DNA of 64,000 nucleotides from Paracrocinitomix mangrovi (GTDB lineage: Bacteria; Bacteroidota; Bacteroidia; Flavobacteriales_D; Crocinitomicaceae). Location: assembly GCF_019740355.2 (NCBI RefSeq), contig NZ_CP091819.1:3906001-3970000 (forward strand). Reading direction: 5' to 3'. The notes beneath the pieces were generated by a model. The model saw only the letters and a list, made by a program, of their open reading frames with translations. It had not been told where the DNA came from and ran no database searches. The position numbers were made by a program, and so were the translations under genes. Positions 1 to 8,442 of the stretch are shown here, one piece after another. The stretch's first letter is position 1, and every line of letters starts with the position of its first letter.

Positions 1-80
1 AAAAAGTCTGATAATTGATAGTTCTGCGCCTTAAGCTGGTTAGCTGTAACTAAGATGATTCCTAAAATTAATGCTCTCAT
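1..80 (-). CDS. secreted protein, N-terminal fragment (runs off the window)
   Basis: An ATG on the minus strand at 78-80 opens a frame that continues to the window edge. The first 26 residues start MRALILGIILVTANQLKAQ and then NYQLSDF, a typical Bacteroidota signal peptide with cleavage probable after the KAQ. The mature protein lies outside the window, so no function can be given. It is the next gene downstream of the PorE-like gene at 147-2318, but a hairpin terminator at 86-125 lies between them, so it probably uses its own or readthrough transcription. Confidence 0.6.
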   Translation of the reverse strand, partial: MRALILGIILVTANQLKAQNYQLSDF

Positions 81-85
81 AGTTC

Positions 86-125
86 AAAAAAAAAGTCCCC
101 GATTGATATTGATCTAAAGGGGACT
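86..125 (-). terminator. Rho-independent terminator after the PorE-like gene
   Basis: Read on the minus strand there is a perfect 7-bp stem (AGTCCCC at 119-125 with GGGGACT at 94-100), an 18-base loop and an uninterrupted T-run from 94 down to 86. It begins 21 bases beyond the stop codon of the gene at 147-2318 and should end the transcript that carries the tandem TPR/OmpA genes. Confidence 0.8.
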
Positions 126-146
126 GTAAATATTAATAAATGTAAA

Positions 147-2318
147 TTACTTTTTGATAATAGTAACAACAGTTCTTCTGTTTTGCTGATGTGCCTCATT
201 TTTGGCCTTTCTACCATCTAATTTATCAATTTCTTCATCTGTTATTTCTGGTTGAGATTCACCATAACCTTTAGTTTGAATTCTATCAGCAGAAATTCCA
301 TGTTTAATTAAGTAGTCTTTAGCAATTTTCGCTCTATTTTCAGAAAGTAACTGATTGTACTCATCTGATCCTCTTGAGTCAGTATGACCACCAAGCTCGA
401 TAACCATGGTTGGATTTTCTTTCATCACCTTAATCAAGTTGTTCAGATCGGTAACTGATTTATCTCTTAAACCATATTTATCAAAATCAAAGTAAATGTT
501 TCTTAAGGTAAATGAACCACCTGAAACAGGTTTGCAAAGTTCAAAGTTCATTTCAAGTTCTGATTCTTCATCTTTTTTAGTCGTAGAAGCAGATTTTGAA
601 GAAATAGTATAACCTGTTGCCGTTGCGTTAAATGCAAATTCATCTCCGGCATTTGAAACAATTATTTCGTATGTACCGTTGCTGTTTGTTTTAATTTCTT
701 TTTTCTCTCCTGTCTCCTTATTGGTAATTGTAATTGAAGCTACAATAGGTTGCCCTGATTCGCAATCCTTAACCTGACCTTTGAAGATTATTTTACGCTC
801 TTTTTTGACATTTTGATTGTCATTATTATTGGTGTTATCGTTATTGTTTGTGTTGTCATTGTTATTAGTGTTGTCGTTGTTATTGTTTTCGTTAGTGGCA
901 ACCATGTCAGAAGTCTCTTCTTCCATAAAGTCAGTATCCATTAATTTGGCATCAGCTAACAATGCATTCTTTTTCTCTCCCAAGAAAGTAATCAAATAAA
1001 TGTCTTTTTCACCAAATCCATCTTCACGGAATGAAGAATAGTAAGCATATCTTTCATTACCTGTAACTACAAAGTAGATATCATCATCAGGTGTATTAAT
1101 TGGGTAACCAATATTTTCAGGTTTAGACCATTCTCCTGTTTCTCTATCGAATTCTGTTTTGAAAATATCTAATCCTCCAATGTTGTTATGCCCATTTGAT
1201 GAAAAATAAAGTGTTTTATTATCCGGGTGAAAGAAAACCCCTTTTTCTTCAAATTCTGTATTGATAGTTTTACCTAAATTTTCTGGTTCTCCCCATTGTT
1301 CCGCTTCTTCATCCCAATAAGAAACGTAAATATCATGCTGTCCAAATCCTCCCGGTTTATCAGAGACAAAGAACAAAGTCTTTTCATCAAATGATAAGGT
1401 CGCACTTGATTCGTGGAATTTAGTATTGATTGATTCTCCCAATGAAGTAGGTACTTCCCATCCACCATCTTCTTTTTCTCTTGTTATCAATACATCTCCA
1501 TTTTTACTGTTGATTCCCTTATAAGTAAGTAATGACTTACCATCTGGTGCTAAACCAACAGTTGCATCATGCGTTTCTGTATTTACAGGATCTCCTAAGT
1601 TTTGAGCCAATTGCCACTCTCCACCATATTCTCTTGATGAAGAATAAACATCTTCATAATGAAATCCATTTTTGTCAATTTTCCCTCCTTTTGAATCAGG
1701 TCTTCTTGCCGTAAAAAACAACACTCTATTATCTGCAGAGATAACAGGAGAAAATTCAGGATATTCAGTATTAATACTATCTCCCAAATTGTCAATCCAA
1801 ACACGAATCGGTTTCTTTTTAAGCTGAACTCCGGTTCTACATTCTTGGATTTTTTTATTGATGAATGCTCTTTGAGCTTGATCTGTAGGATTAACTACAT
1901 CTTTAAATTCTTGATACAATGTTATGGCTTGATCAAATTCACCGGCCAATTGGTAAGCCTGAGCCAAATAAAACTTGATGTTTGGATCTACTTCAGGATT
2001 TACTTTGTAAGCAAATTTCAGATATTCCAGGGCCTTAAATTTGTGACTTCCATTCAAATAACAAACCCCAATTCTGAAGTTGTTTACTGATGAATACGGA
2101 TTAAAATCATGAGCAGCCAAATAATGTTTCAGTGCTAAATTTAAATCTCCTGAAGTCCCATCAAAAAAGTAATAATCTCCTTTTTTAATTTCTTTAATGG
2201 CATCATTGAATTCATCCTTTTGATTTTCGAATAATTTTTTGTCAAAAGGAACATCTTTGTCTTGCGATAAAGCAACACATCCAATTAATAGTGATATGAT
2301 GATAAATAAACTCTTCAT
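147..2318 (-). CDS. PorE-like OmpA-family protein (TPR + PD40 propeller + CRD + OmpA), copy B
   Basis: Predicted periplasmic, outer-membrane-associated protein of 723 residues. Order of parts: signal peptide 1-19 (the LIGC sequence could also serve as a lipobox); TPR region about 35-160; PD40-type beta-propeller repeats about 175-445; Asn-rich linker about 465-505; carboxypeptidase-regulatory-like beta domain about 510-595; OmpA C-terminal peptidoglycan-binding domain about 605-723 with FDFDKYGLRDKS and GGHTDSRGSDEYNQLLSENRA. This order is that of PorE, a T9SS-associated protein of Porphyromonas gingivalis thought to tie the machinery to peptidoglycan. The gene starts one base after the stop of the TPR gene at 2320-3369 and is a paralogue of 3472-5586. 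The PorE role is inferred from architecture only; related OmpA/PD40 proteins are common in this phylum. Confidence 0.88.
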   Translation of the reverse strand: MKSLFIIISLLIGCVALSQDKDVPFDKKLFENQKDEFNDAIKEIKKGDYYFFDGTSGDLNLALKHYLAAHDFNPYSSVNNFRIGVCYLNGSHKFKALEYLKFAYKVNPEVDPNIKFYLAQAYQLAGEFDQAITLYQEFKDVVNPTDQAQRAFINKKIQECRTGVQLKKKPIRVWIDNLGDSINTEYPEFSPVISADNRVLFFTARRPDSKGGKIDKNGFHYEDVYSSSREYGGEWQLAQNLGDPVNTETHDATVGLAPDGKSLLTYKGINSKNGDVLITREKEDGGWEVPTSLGESINTKFHESSATLSFDEKTLFFVSDKPGGFGQHDIYVSYWDEEAEQWGEPENLGKTINTEFEEKGVFFHPDNKTLYFSSNGHNNIGGLDIFKTEFDRETGEWSKPENIGYPINTPDDDIYFVVTGNERYAYYSSFREDGFGEKDIYLITFLGEKKNALLADAKLMDTDFMEEETSDMVATNENNNNDNTNNNDNTNNNDNTNNNDNQNVKKERKIIFKGQVKDCESGQPIVASITITNKETGEKKEIKTNSNGTYEIIVSNAGDEFAFNATATGYTISSKSASTTKKDEESELEMNFELCKPVSGGSFTLRNIYFDFDKYGLRDKSVTDLNNLIKVMKENPTMVIELGGHTDSRGSDEYNQLLSENRAKIAKDYLIKHGISADRIQTKGYGESQPEITDEEIDKLDGRKAKNEAHQQNRRTVVTIIKK
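816..890 (-). repeat. 18-bp coding tandem repeat (Asp-Asn-Thr-Asn-Asn-Asn linker)
   Basis: Inside the PorE-like gene a six-codon unit D-N-T-N-N-N occurs three times, flanked by partial units, between the propeller and the CRD domain. Units differ mostly at third codon positions (for example GAC AAC ACT, GAC AAC ACA, GAT AAC ACC) while the amino acids stay the same. Paralogue A at 3472-5586 lacks this tract. Confidence 0.85.
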
Positions 2319-2319
2319 T

Positions 2320-3369
2320 TTATTCGCTACAAGTTGGACTGTTCAAATACTCTTCTGCTTTTTCTGAACCAAGGATAAAAGCTTGTTCCCAATCAAAACA
2401 GGCATCTTCAACATTTCTCATCATTTCATGAGCAATTCCTCTGTTGAAATATGCTTCCATTAATTCAGGGTTTAAATCCAAAGCCAAATTACATTTCTCA
2501 ATAGCAGATTCATATTGATCTTGATCTAATAATACAGCTGCTTGATTACTTAATATTCTTGCGTTTTCATTATCTAGTTCAAATGCTTGATCAAAAGATG
2601 AAGATGCTTTTTCATACTCTTGAGATTTGTGATAATAATTACCAAGCATTACTAAAAATTGAGCTTTTTCTTTTGGATCTTCAGTTTTGTCCATTCCCTT
2701 TTGAACCATGTCCAAAGCCAGGTCTGTGCTATCCATTTCAAGATAAACATTTGCTAGATTACCGTAAATGCCTGCAGAGTTGGGGTTCAGTTCTAATGCT
2801 TTTTTGAAAGAAGCTTCAGCACTTTCTAAATCTCCTTGCTGATAATGAATTTTACCCTGGATATTGTGAGCTACAGGGTTTTTATCATTTTTAGAAATAG
2901 CATTGTCCACATGCTCTTGCGCTAAATCTAAATCTCCATAATTTAAATTAGCTCTTGCTGCATATAGTCTTATGCGCTCATTATCTTGTCCTTGTTCAAT
3001 GGCTTTATTTAAAAAATAAGCGGCACTATCATATTCTGAGTTATGATAATAACATTTACCCAAGTGTCCATAAGCAGCAGTCAAAAACTTATCATTGTTG
3101 TGAGCTGAAACAGCATTGTCTAATGCGTTTTCGTATTGCTTGTTATCAAACTGGATTAAAGAAATGTTTAAATACGCTTCAGCATAAGTAGGTTCTAATT
3201 GAACACAGGCAAGAAATAATTTTAATGCCTCAACCTTATTTCCATCTTCATATTCCTTAACGCCCTTATTAAATATTCTTTTTGATTCACCAGAATATTT
3301 GTTTTGAGCCACTGAAAACACAGGGATCAAGAGCGTTAGAAGTAATATTTTCCTAAGAGGGGCTAACAT
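2320..3369 (-). CDS. secreted TPR-repeat protein, copy B
   Basis: A 349-residue protein with a signal peptide (cleavage near FSVAQ) followed by about eight TPR helix pairs covering nearly the whole mature chain (recurrent A-Y/A-x-x-L-G-x motifs). It ends in a conserved tail, DACFDWEQAFILGSEKAEEY, closely matching the tail of the TPR protein at 5602-6696 (GACADWQDAFILGSENAENY). A single base separates it from the PorE-like gene downstream, so the two are surely cotranscribed and may form a periplasmic scaffold pair. The exact partner and function are unknown; TPR proteins generally mediate protein contacts. Confidence 0.85.
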   Translation of the reverse strand: MLAPLRKILLLTLLIPVFSVAQNKYSGESKRIFNKGVKEYEDGNKVEALKLFLACVQLEPTYAEAYLNISLIQFDNKQYENALDNAVSAHNNDKFLTAAYGHLGKCYYHNSEYDSAAYFLNKAIEQGQDNERIRLYAARANLNYGDLDLAQEHVDNAISKNDKNPVAHNIQGKIHYQQGDLESAEASFKKALELNPNSAGIYGNLANVYLEMDSTDLALDMVQKGMDKTEDPKEKAQFLVMLGNYYHKSQEYEKASSSFDQAFELDNENARILSNQAAVLLDQDQYESAIEKCNLALDLNPELMEAYFNRGIAHEMMRNVEDACFDWEQAFILGSEKAEEYLNSPTCSE

Positions 3370-3407
3370 AATTATGCGAATTTAAAATTTTTCTCCAACA
3401 AAATCGC

Positions 3408-3415
3408 CAAATCTA
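3408..3415 (-). promoter_or_regulatory. candidate -7 element for the second TPR/PorE-like pair
   Basis: TAGATTTG on the minus strand matches the Bacteroidota -7 consensus TAnnTTTG, 38 bases before the start codon at 3369. No convincing -33 TTTG is seen. It would allow the copy-B pair to be transcribed separately from the copy-A pair upstream. Confidence 0.4.
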
Positions 3416-3471
3416 TAGATAAGAATAGCTATTTAACAGTTTAAGTTGGAAACATTTGAATTTGGATTCAA

Positions 3472-5586
3472 CTAAATGCTTAAAATTTTAAACTCAGTAC
3501 GTCTATTTTGCTGGTGCGCTTCCTCTTTTTCTGATTTAGTTCTCATTTTATTGATTTCACTATCAGGTATTAAGGTTTGCTTTTCACCGTAACCCGCATA
3601 CTCAAGTCTTGATTTATCAATTCCGTGAGAAATCAAATAGTCAACAACTGATTTTGCTCTATTTTGAGATAAAACTTGATTGTCTGCGTCAGAACCTCTT
3701 GTGTCTGTGTGTCCAGAGATTTCAATTCTCATTGTAGGATTCTCATTTAACAATCCAATCAATCTTTCAAGTTCGTTAACGGATTCATCACGCAATGAAT
3801 ATTTAGCATAATCAAAGAAGATGTTTCTAAGTACAATAGATTTACCCACTTGAACTTTCTTCAAGTCAACATCTTTCTTGTATTGTTTAAATCCACTTGC
3901 TTCAGGAATTTGAAAATTCTCTGAATGGAATAAATAACCATCTTTTTTAACAGCAATTCCGTAGTTTGATCCACCTGGTAAAGAAACTAGGTATTTACCT
4001 GTGTTTACGTCTGAATTAAATTCTGCAATTACTTTGTTTTTCTCATTATCGATTAAAACCACTTGTGCTTGAAGAGGTTCTTTGGTGTCCTCATCTCTAA
4101 TAATACCTGTTAAAATGGCCATATTGGCTCCCTCAGAAACAAGTACAGGTTCCTTAGTCTTTTCTTTAATTGGCTTAGCAATTGACGCTATCAAGTTGTC
4201 TTCATTTGAAAGCATAGGTGGTTTCTCAGGTCCTAAGAATGTGATAAGGTAAATGTCTTTTTCACCTAATCCTCCTTCTCTGTATGATGCAATGTATCCA
4301 TATCTACCATTACCCGCAACTACCAGTCCTATATCATGATCCGGGGTATTCAATGGAGGGCCAAGGTTTACAGGCGTTTGCCATTTTCCATCAACTAATT
4401 TTGAGTAAAATAAGTCGTAACCACCCATAGTATTGTGACCAGTTGAAGCAAAATACATAGTTTCTCCATCCGGGTGGATAAATACAGATCTTTCATCATA
4501 TGGTGTATTAATTGCATCCCCAACATTTACAGCTTCTCCCCATTTTTCTTTTTTGTCATCCCAATCGGCATAGTAAATGTCATGTTTACCAAATCCATCA
4601 GGTTTATTGGTAACGAAATAAAGTCTTTTACCATCAAAGCTCAGTGATGCACCTGATTCATGAAAATCTGTGTTAATGTTTTTCCCTAAAGGTTCTGGTT
4701 TTGACCAACTACCGGTTTCATCAGAAGATATGTAGATATCCCCACCATTATTTTTTTCATTAATGTAAATGAATAAGGTATGACCATCAGGAGATAAACT
4801 GATTGTAGCGTCATGCTGACCAGATTCGTTCATGGTTTTCCCCATGTTTTTTGATTTTGACCAAACACCATCAGTTCTTGATGAGATAAACATGTCTTCA
4901 AAATATCCTCTTCCATCAGGTGCTAAAACTTCATTATCTGGTCTTCTTGCCGTAAATATCATTATAGCCTCATCTGCTGAAATTACCGGTCCGTAATCAG
5001 GATACTTTGAGTTAATCTCGCCTCCAACATTGTCTATCCAAACACGCGCTCTTGTTTTTGATAATTCAATTCCATTTTTACATTCCTGCACTCCCTTGTA
5101 AGCAAATGCACTTACCGTAGGCGGATTTTCACCCGCTTGAGAATAATAACAATGACGATTTATAAACTCATTACCACCACTTGTAGCAGCCTTATTATAG
5201 TAATCAATAGCCTTTTCCCATTTTGCTTCAATGTGATAACTTAAACCAATAAATACCAAAACATCTTTTGAAACTGTGGGTTTAAGACTATAAGCATCTT
5301 CAAAGTACTTTTTCATTTTGTACTTGTCCACATTGTAATAGCAGATTCCTAACTTATAGTTCAAATCCGCACTTTTTGGATTGAATTTATATGCTTCCAG
5401 ATATTCATTTATTGCTTTAGGATAATCTTGCATTTCAAACAACATATTACCCTCTTCATAATGATCTTCTGCTACTTTATACTCGTCTTTTCTTTCTTTA
5501 AATAATTTTTTGTCAAAAGGCACATCTTGTCCAAAAGATATAATGGCCAAAGCAAGACAAACGATTGTTAATATTGACTTTTTCAT
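3472..5586 (-). CDS. PorE-like OmpA-family protein (TPR + PD40 propeller + CRD + OmpA), copy A
   Basis: A 704-residue paralogue of the protein at 147-2318. Signal peptide 1-19 ending SFGQ; the following DVPFDKKLF segment is shared with copy B; TPR region about 35-170; PD40 repeats about 185-455 (HDATISLSPDGHTLF, FHESGASLSFDGKRLYFV); regulatory-like beta domain about 495-570; OmpA C-terminal domain about 585-704 with FDYAKYSLRDES and SGHTDTRGSDADNQVLSQNRA. Copy A lacks the Asn-rich repeat linker of copy B. It follows the TPR gene at 5602-6696 by 15 bases. The same layout is found in PorE of the type IX secretion system; which copy is the functional counterpart, if either, cannot be told here. 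Confidence 0.88.
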   Translation of the reverse strand: MKKSILTIVCLALAIISFGQDVPFDKKLFKERKDEYKVAEDHYEEGNMLFEMQDYPKAINEYLEAYKFNPKSADLNYKLGICYYNVDKYKMKKYFEDAYSLKPTVSKDVLVFIGLSYHIEAKWEKAIDYYNKAATSGGNEFINRHCYYSQAGENPPTVSAFAYKGVQECKNGIELSKTRARVWIDNVGGEINSKYPDYGPVISADEAIMIFTARRPDNEVLAPDGRGYFEDMFISSRTDGVWSKSKNMGKTMNESGQHDATISLSPDGHTLFIYINEKNNGGDIYISSDETGSWSKPEPLGKNINTDFHESGASLSFDGKRLYFVTNKPDGFGKHDIYYADWDDKKEKWGEAVNVGDAINTPYDERSVFIHPDGETMYFASTGHNTMGGYDLFYSKLVDGKWQTPVNLGPPLNTPDHDIGLVVAGNGRYGYIASYREGGLGEKDIYLITFLGPEKPPMLSNEDNLIASIAKPIKEKTKEPVLVSEGANMAILTGIIRDEDTKEPLQAQVVLIDNEKNKVIAEFNSDVNTGKYLVSLPGGSNYGIAVKKDGYLFHSENFQIPEASGFKQYKKDVDLKKVQVGKSIVLRNIFFDYAKYSLRDESVNELERLIGLLNENPTMRIEISGHTDTRGSDADNQVLSQNRAKSVVDYLISHGIDKSRLEYAGYGEKQTLIPDSEINKMRTKSEKEEAHQQNRRTEFKILSI

Positions 5587-5601
5587 ATTATATTCTTTGG
5601 A

Positions 5602-6696
5602 TTATTTTTCTGCGCAAGCAGGTCCGTTTACGTAATTTTCTGCATTTTCAGAACCAAGGATAAAAGCATCTTGCCAATCCGCGCAGGCTCCTTCTAAATC
5701 TTTTAGCATTTCTTTTGCAATACCTCTGTTTACATATGCCTCCATGTATTCGCCATCAATTTCAATGGCTTTATTACAGTTTTTAACTGCTTCTTGATAA
5801 TTTTCCATTTTGATGTAAACTGAAGCTATGTTGTTATAAGCAAAAGCATATTTAGGGTTGATTTCAGCTGCTTTGGCATAATCAGCTAAGGCTTCTTTAT
5901 AATTCCCTTGAGCAAATTTAACAGACCCTCTATTATTGTATGCTACATAGTATTTAGGATCTCTTTTTAATGCTTCAGTATAATATTTGATTGCATTTGC
6001 ATAATCTTCTTTAGCTCTGTATGCTGATCCTAAATTGTTATAAGCAAAACTCAAGTAATTATCATATTTCACTGCGCTTTCGTAATCTTTGATCGCACCA
6101 GTATAATCTTCTAGTTGCACCTTTGCAGATCCTCTGTCATTATAGGCATAAGCATATTCAGGTTTGCGTCTGATTGCTTCGTCAAATGCTTTAACTGCAT
6201 TTTCAAAGTCTTGATTCTGGAAAAGTGCAACACCTTGGAAATAAGGATACTTCTCATTACTCTTATCAAGATTAGCTGCTTGTTCAAAACCTTTGGCAGC
6301 CTCTTCGTAGTTACCAACTTCAAGATATACTTGTCCTTTTAAATAAGGTGCTTCATGATTAGTTGGATTTAAAGACAATACTTTGTCAAAGTCTTTGGCT
6401 GCATTGTCAGCATCTCCTAAACCTTGATAGGCCTTTCCTCTAAAATAATAAGCATCTGAAAAAGTTCCGTCTTTGGAAATTGATTCAGAGAAAGCATTCA
6501 CAGCTTGTTGAAATTGTTCAGATTTTAAAAGTCTTACACCTTCGTTGTATTTCTGTTGTACATATGGATCTTTCAGTCCCAATGAATCCATAGTAGTTTG
6601 ATCGACGTCAGAACCTTGTATAGTATTCTCTTCTTGTCCAAAAGAGAAAAGGGATACGAAAACTAATGACGCCCCGAGAGTAATTTTTTTCATCAT
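5602..6696 (-). CDS. secreted TPR-repeat protein, copy A
   Basis: About 364 residues from the chosen start MMKKITL, which puts a signal peptide (cleavage near SFGQ) at the N-terminus; an in-frame ATG at 6717 would add seven polar residues in front and is less likely. The mature chain holds about eight TPR units with the N-N-R/N-D-R-G-S and Y-A-Y-N-N patterns, and ends in the same D-W-x-x-A-F-I-L-G-S-E tail as copy B. It is the first gene of a four-gene minus-strand run (TPR, OmpA, TPR, OmpA). Probably a periplasmic scaffold working with its PorE-like neighbour; no enzymatic motif is seen. Confidence 0.85.
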   Translation of the reverse strand: MMKKITLGASLVFVSLFSFGQEENTIQGSDVDQTTMDSLGLKDPYVQQKYNEGVRLLKSEQFQQAVNAFSESISKDGTFSDAYYFRGKAYQGLGDADNAAKDFDKVLSLNPTNHEAPYLKGQVYLEVGNYEEAAKGFEQAANLDKSNEKYPYFQGVALFQNQDFENAVKAFDEAIRRKPEYAYAYNDRGSAKVQLEDYTGAIKDYESAVKYDNYLSFAYNNLGSAYRAKEDYANAIKYYTEALKRDPKYYVAYNNRGSVKFAQGNYKEALADYAKAAEINPKYAFAYNNIASVYIKMENYQEAVKNCNKAIEIDGEYMEAYVNRGIAKEMLKDLEGACADWQDAFILGSENAENYVNGPACAEK

Positions 6697-6770
6697 ATTT
6701 TTAGGGTCATTGATCATGCTAATTTATACTTTTACTAGCGATATTACAATTATCATGCAAAATAAACATT

Positions 6771-7862
6771 ATGGCAAAGAAAAAGTCGATCCTAAAAAAA
6801 TCTAGTACTGAGTTCTTAGAAAAGTACTTGAATAATCCGTCACCAACTGGTTTTGAGTCAGATGGGCAGAAATTGTGGTTGGAATATATAAAGCCATTTA
6901 TAGATGATTATTGGGTAGATAATTATGGAACCGTTGTAGGAATTGTAAATCCTGAAGCAGAATATAAAGTCGTTATTGAGGCTCATGCTGATGAAATCTC
7001 ATGGTTTGTACATTATATCAACTCAGATGGATTTATCTATTTGAGAAGAAATGGAGGTTCAGATCATCAAATAGCTCCTTCAAAAAGAGTAAACATTTTT
7101 ACAGATAAAGGAATTGTGAAAGGTGTATTTGGTTGGCCTGCTATTCATACAAGACTTGCAGGTAAAGAAGAAGCTCCAACCATGAAAAATATATTTCTGG
7201 ACGTAGGATGTGATAATAAAGAAGAAGTAGAAAAACTAGGAATACATGTGGGATGTGTTGTGACTTTTGAGGATGAATTTATGATTCTTAATAAGAATAA
7301 ATATGTTGGTAGAGCTTTGGATAATCGTATTGGAGGATTTATGATTGCTGAAGTTGCCAGACTTTTAAAAGAAAACAAAAAACAATTGCCTTTTGGATTA
7401 TATATAACAAATTCAGTTCAAGAAGAAGTAGGGTTAAGAGGAGCTCAAATGATTGCTGAAAAAATTAAACCAAATGCCGCAATTGTAACGGATGTTTGTC
7501 ATGATACTAATACACCAATGATCAGTAAAATTGTTCAGGGAGATTTGAAATCAGGAAAAGGACCAGTTTTAACTTATGGACCTGCTGTTCAAAACAATCT
7601 TTTGAAATTGGTGATTAACACTGCTCAAAAAAGTGAAATTCCTTTCCAAAGGGCGGCAGCTTCCAGAGCAACAGGAACAGATACTGATGCTTTTGCTTAT
7701 TCAAATGCAGGCGTACCTAGTGTATTGATTTCTACTCCGCTAAGATATATGCACACAACTGTTGAAATGGCGCACAAATCTGATGTTGAAAATGGCATTA
7801 GATTGATATATGATAGTTTATTGTCAATTAAAAAAGGACAAGATTTTAGATATTTTAAATAA
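6771..7862 (+). CDS. M42 family metallopeptidase (glutamyl aminopeptidase-like)
   Basis: 363 residues, normal length for peptidase family M42, cytosolic di-zinc aminopeptidases that trim peptides in large tetrahedral assemblies. The metal and catalytic residues are all present: H72-A-D74, D184 (GRALDNRIGG), E218/E219 (QEEVGLRGA), D241 (TDVCHD) and H328 (YMHTTVEM). There is no signal peptide. The gene is transcribed away from the TPR gene across a 74-base gap and is followed by a 123-base gap containing a nested inverted repeat. Members of this family have also been misnamed endoglucanase or cellulase M; the peptidase assignment is far more likely. Confidence 0.9.
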   Translation: MAKKKSILKKSSTEFLEKYLNNPSPTGFESDGQKLWLEYIKPFIDDYWVDNYGTVVGIVNPEAEYKVVIEAHADEISWFVHYINSDGFIYLRRNGGSDHQIAPSKRVNIFTDKGIVKGVFGWPAIHTRLAGKEEAPTMKNIFLDVGCDNKEEVEKLGIHVGCVVTFEDEFMILNKNKYVGRALDNRIGGFMIAEVARLLKENKKQLPFGLYITNSVQEEVGLRGAQMIAEKIKPNAAIVTDVCHDTNTPMISKIVQGDLKSGKGPVLTYGPAVQNNLLKLVINTAQKSEIPFQRAAASRATGTDTDAFAYSNAGVPSVLISTPLRYMHTTVEMAHKSDVENGIRLIYDSLLSIKKGQDFRYFK

Positions 7863-7897
7863 AATTTTAATTAATTTTTCTTTCGAAAATGCAGTAT

Positions 7898-7974
7898 TAA
7901 TTGGTTACTTATCGATACGGATGTAAATTCCGTCTAAACCAATTACTAAATATTTAAGGTTTGCATTATATTTG
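7898..7974 (+). promoter_or_regulatory. nested inverted repeat plus -7 element before the ORFan at 7986
   Basis: A 9-bp outer inverted repeat (TAATTGGTT 7898-7906 with AACCAATTA 7937-7945) encloses a 5-bp inner one (ACGGA 7917-7921 with TCCGT 7929-7933). A good -7 element TATATTTG sits at 7967-7974, 11 bases before the ATG at 7986. The palindrome ends where a -33 box would be expected, so it may be an operator; it has no T-run, which argues against a terminator for the gene before it. Confidence 0.45.
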
Positions 7975-7985
7975 AGCTCAGATCA

Positions 7986-8402
7986 ATGGATACGTACGAA
8001 ATAATAAAACCAAATATTCCTACCGGTCAGGTTTATCACTTTACCACTGATTATGGTGTTGAATATGAAGTACGATTTGCAAGAAAAAAAGAAAACATTT
8101 TGCATGCTGTAATTGCATTTGGGGTATTGAATGAGGAGTATGAAGGGGAAGAATATGCCTTAACAAATAAAGGAGATGTTTTCAAAGTAATGCGAACTAT
8201 CATCACGATCATTGATATGTACGGAGACAAGCATCCTAATACTCAGGTTTATGAATTTACCGGGGTTTATAAAGAAGGTGAAGACACAGAATTGTCTCAA
8301 CGTACAAAACTTTATTTAAGATACCTTCCTAGAATATTTGACAACACCTGGGAAATTACAATGGAAGGAAATAAAATCTTTGTAACTAAAAAACGTAAAT
8401 AG
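7986..8402 (+). CDS. hypothetical protein, 138 residues
   Basis: I do not recognise this protein. It has no signal peptide or membrane segment and reads as a small mixed alpha/beta cytosolic protein: an N-terminal stretch with VYHFTTDYGVEYEVRF and the pattern of a beta sheet, a central helix (VMRTIITIIDMY), a second beta segment (VYEFTGVYKEGED) and a basic tail KKRK. It stands alone behind its own promoter region with a palindrome, 40 bases ahead of the DUF2130 gene. Composition matches the neighbouring genes, so it looks like a real gene; small phage or ORFan proteins of similar size are an alternative class. Confidence 0.7.
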   Translation: MDTYEIIKPNIPTGQVYHFTTDYGVEYEVRFARKKENILHAVIAFGVLNEEYEGEEYALTNKGDVFKVMRTIITIIDMYGDKHPNTQVYEFTGVYKEGEDTELSQRTKLYLRYLPRIFDNTWEITMEGNKIFVTKKRK

Positions 8403-8442
8403 TTTACGTCCTGCCATTATTTCTTGGCTTAAAAGTAGAAGT

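Noticed and set aside
817-999. Plus-strand ORF rich in Leu/Val/Ser
   Set aside because: It is the antisense reading of the Asn-rich tandem repeat in the PorE-like gene and has no independent support.
7898-7945. Inverted repeat as a terminator of the M42 gene
   Set aside because: No T-run follows on the plus strand and the stems are interrupted; its position at a promoter fits an operator better.
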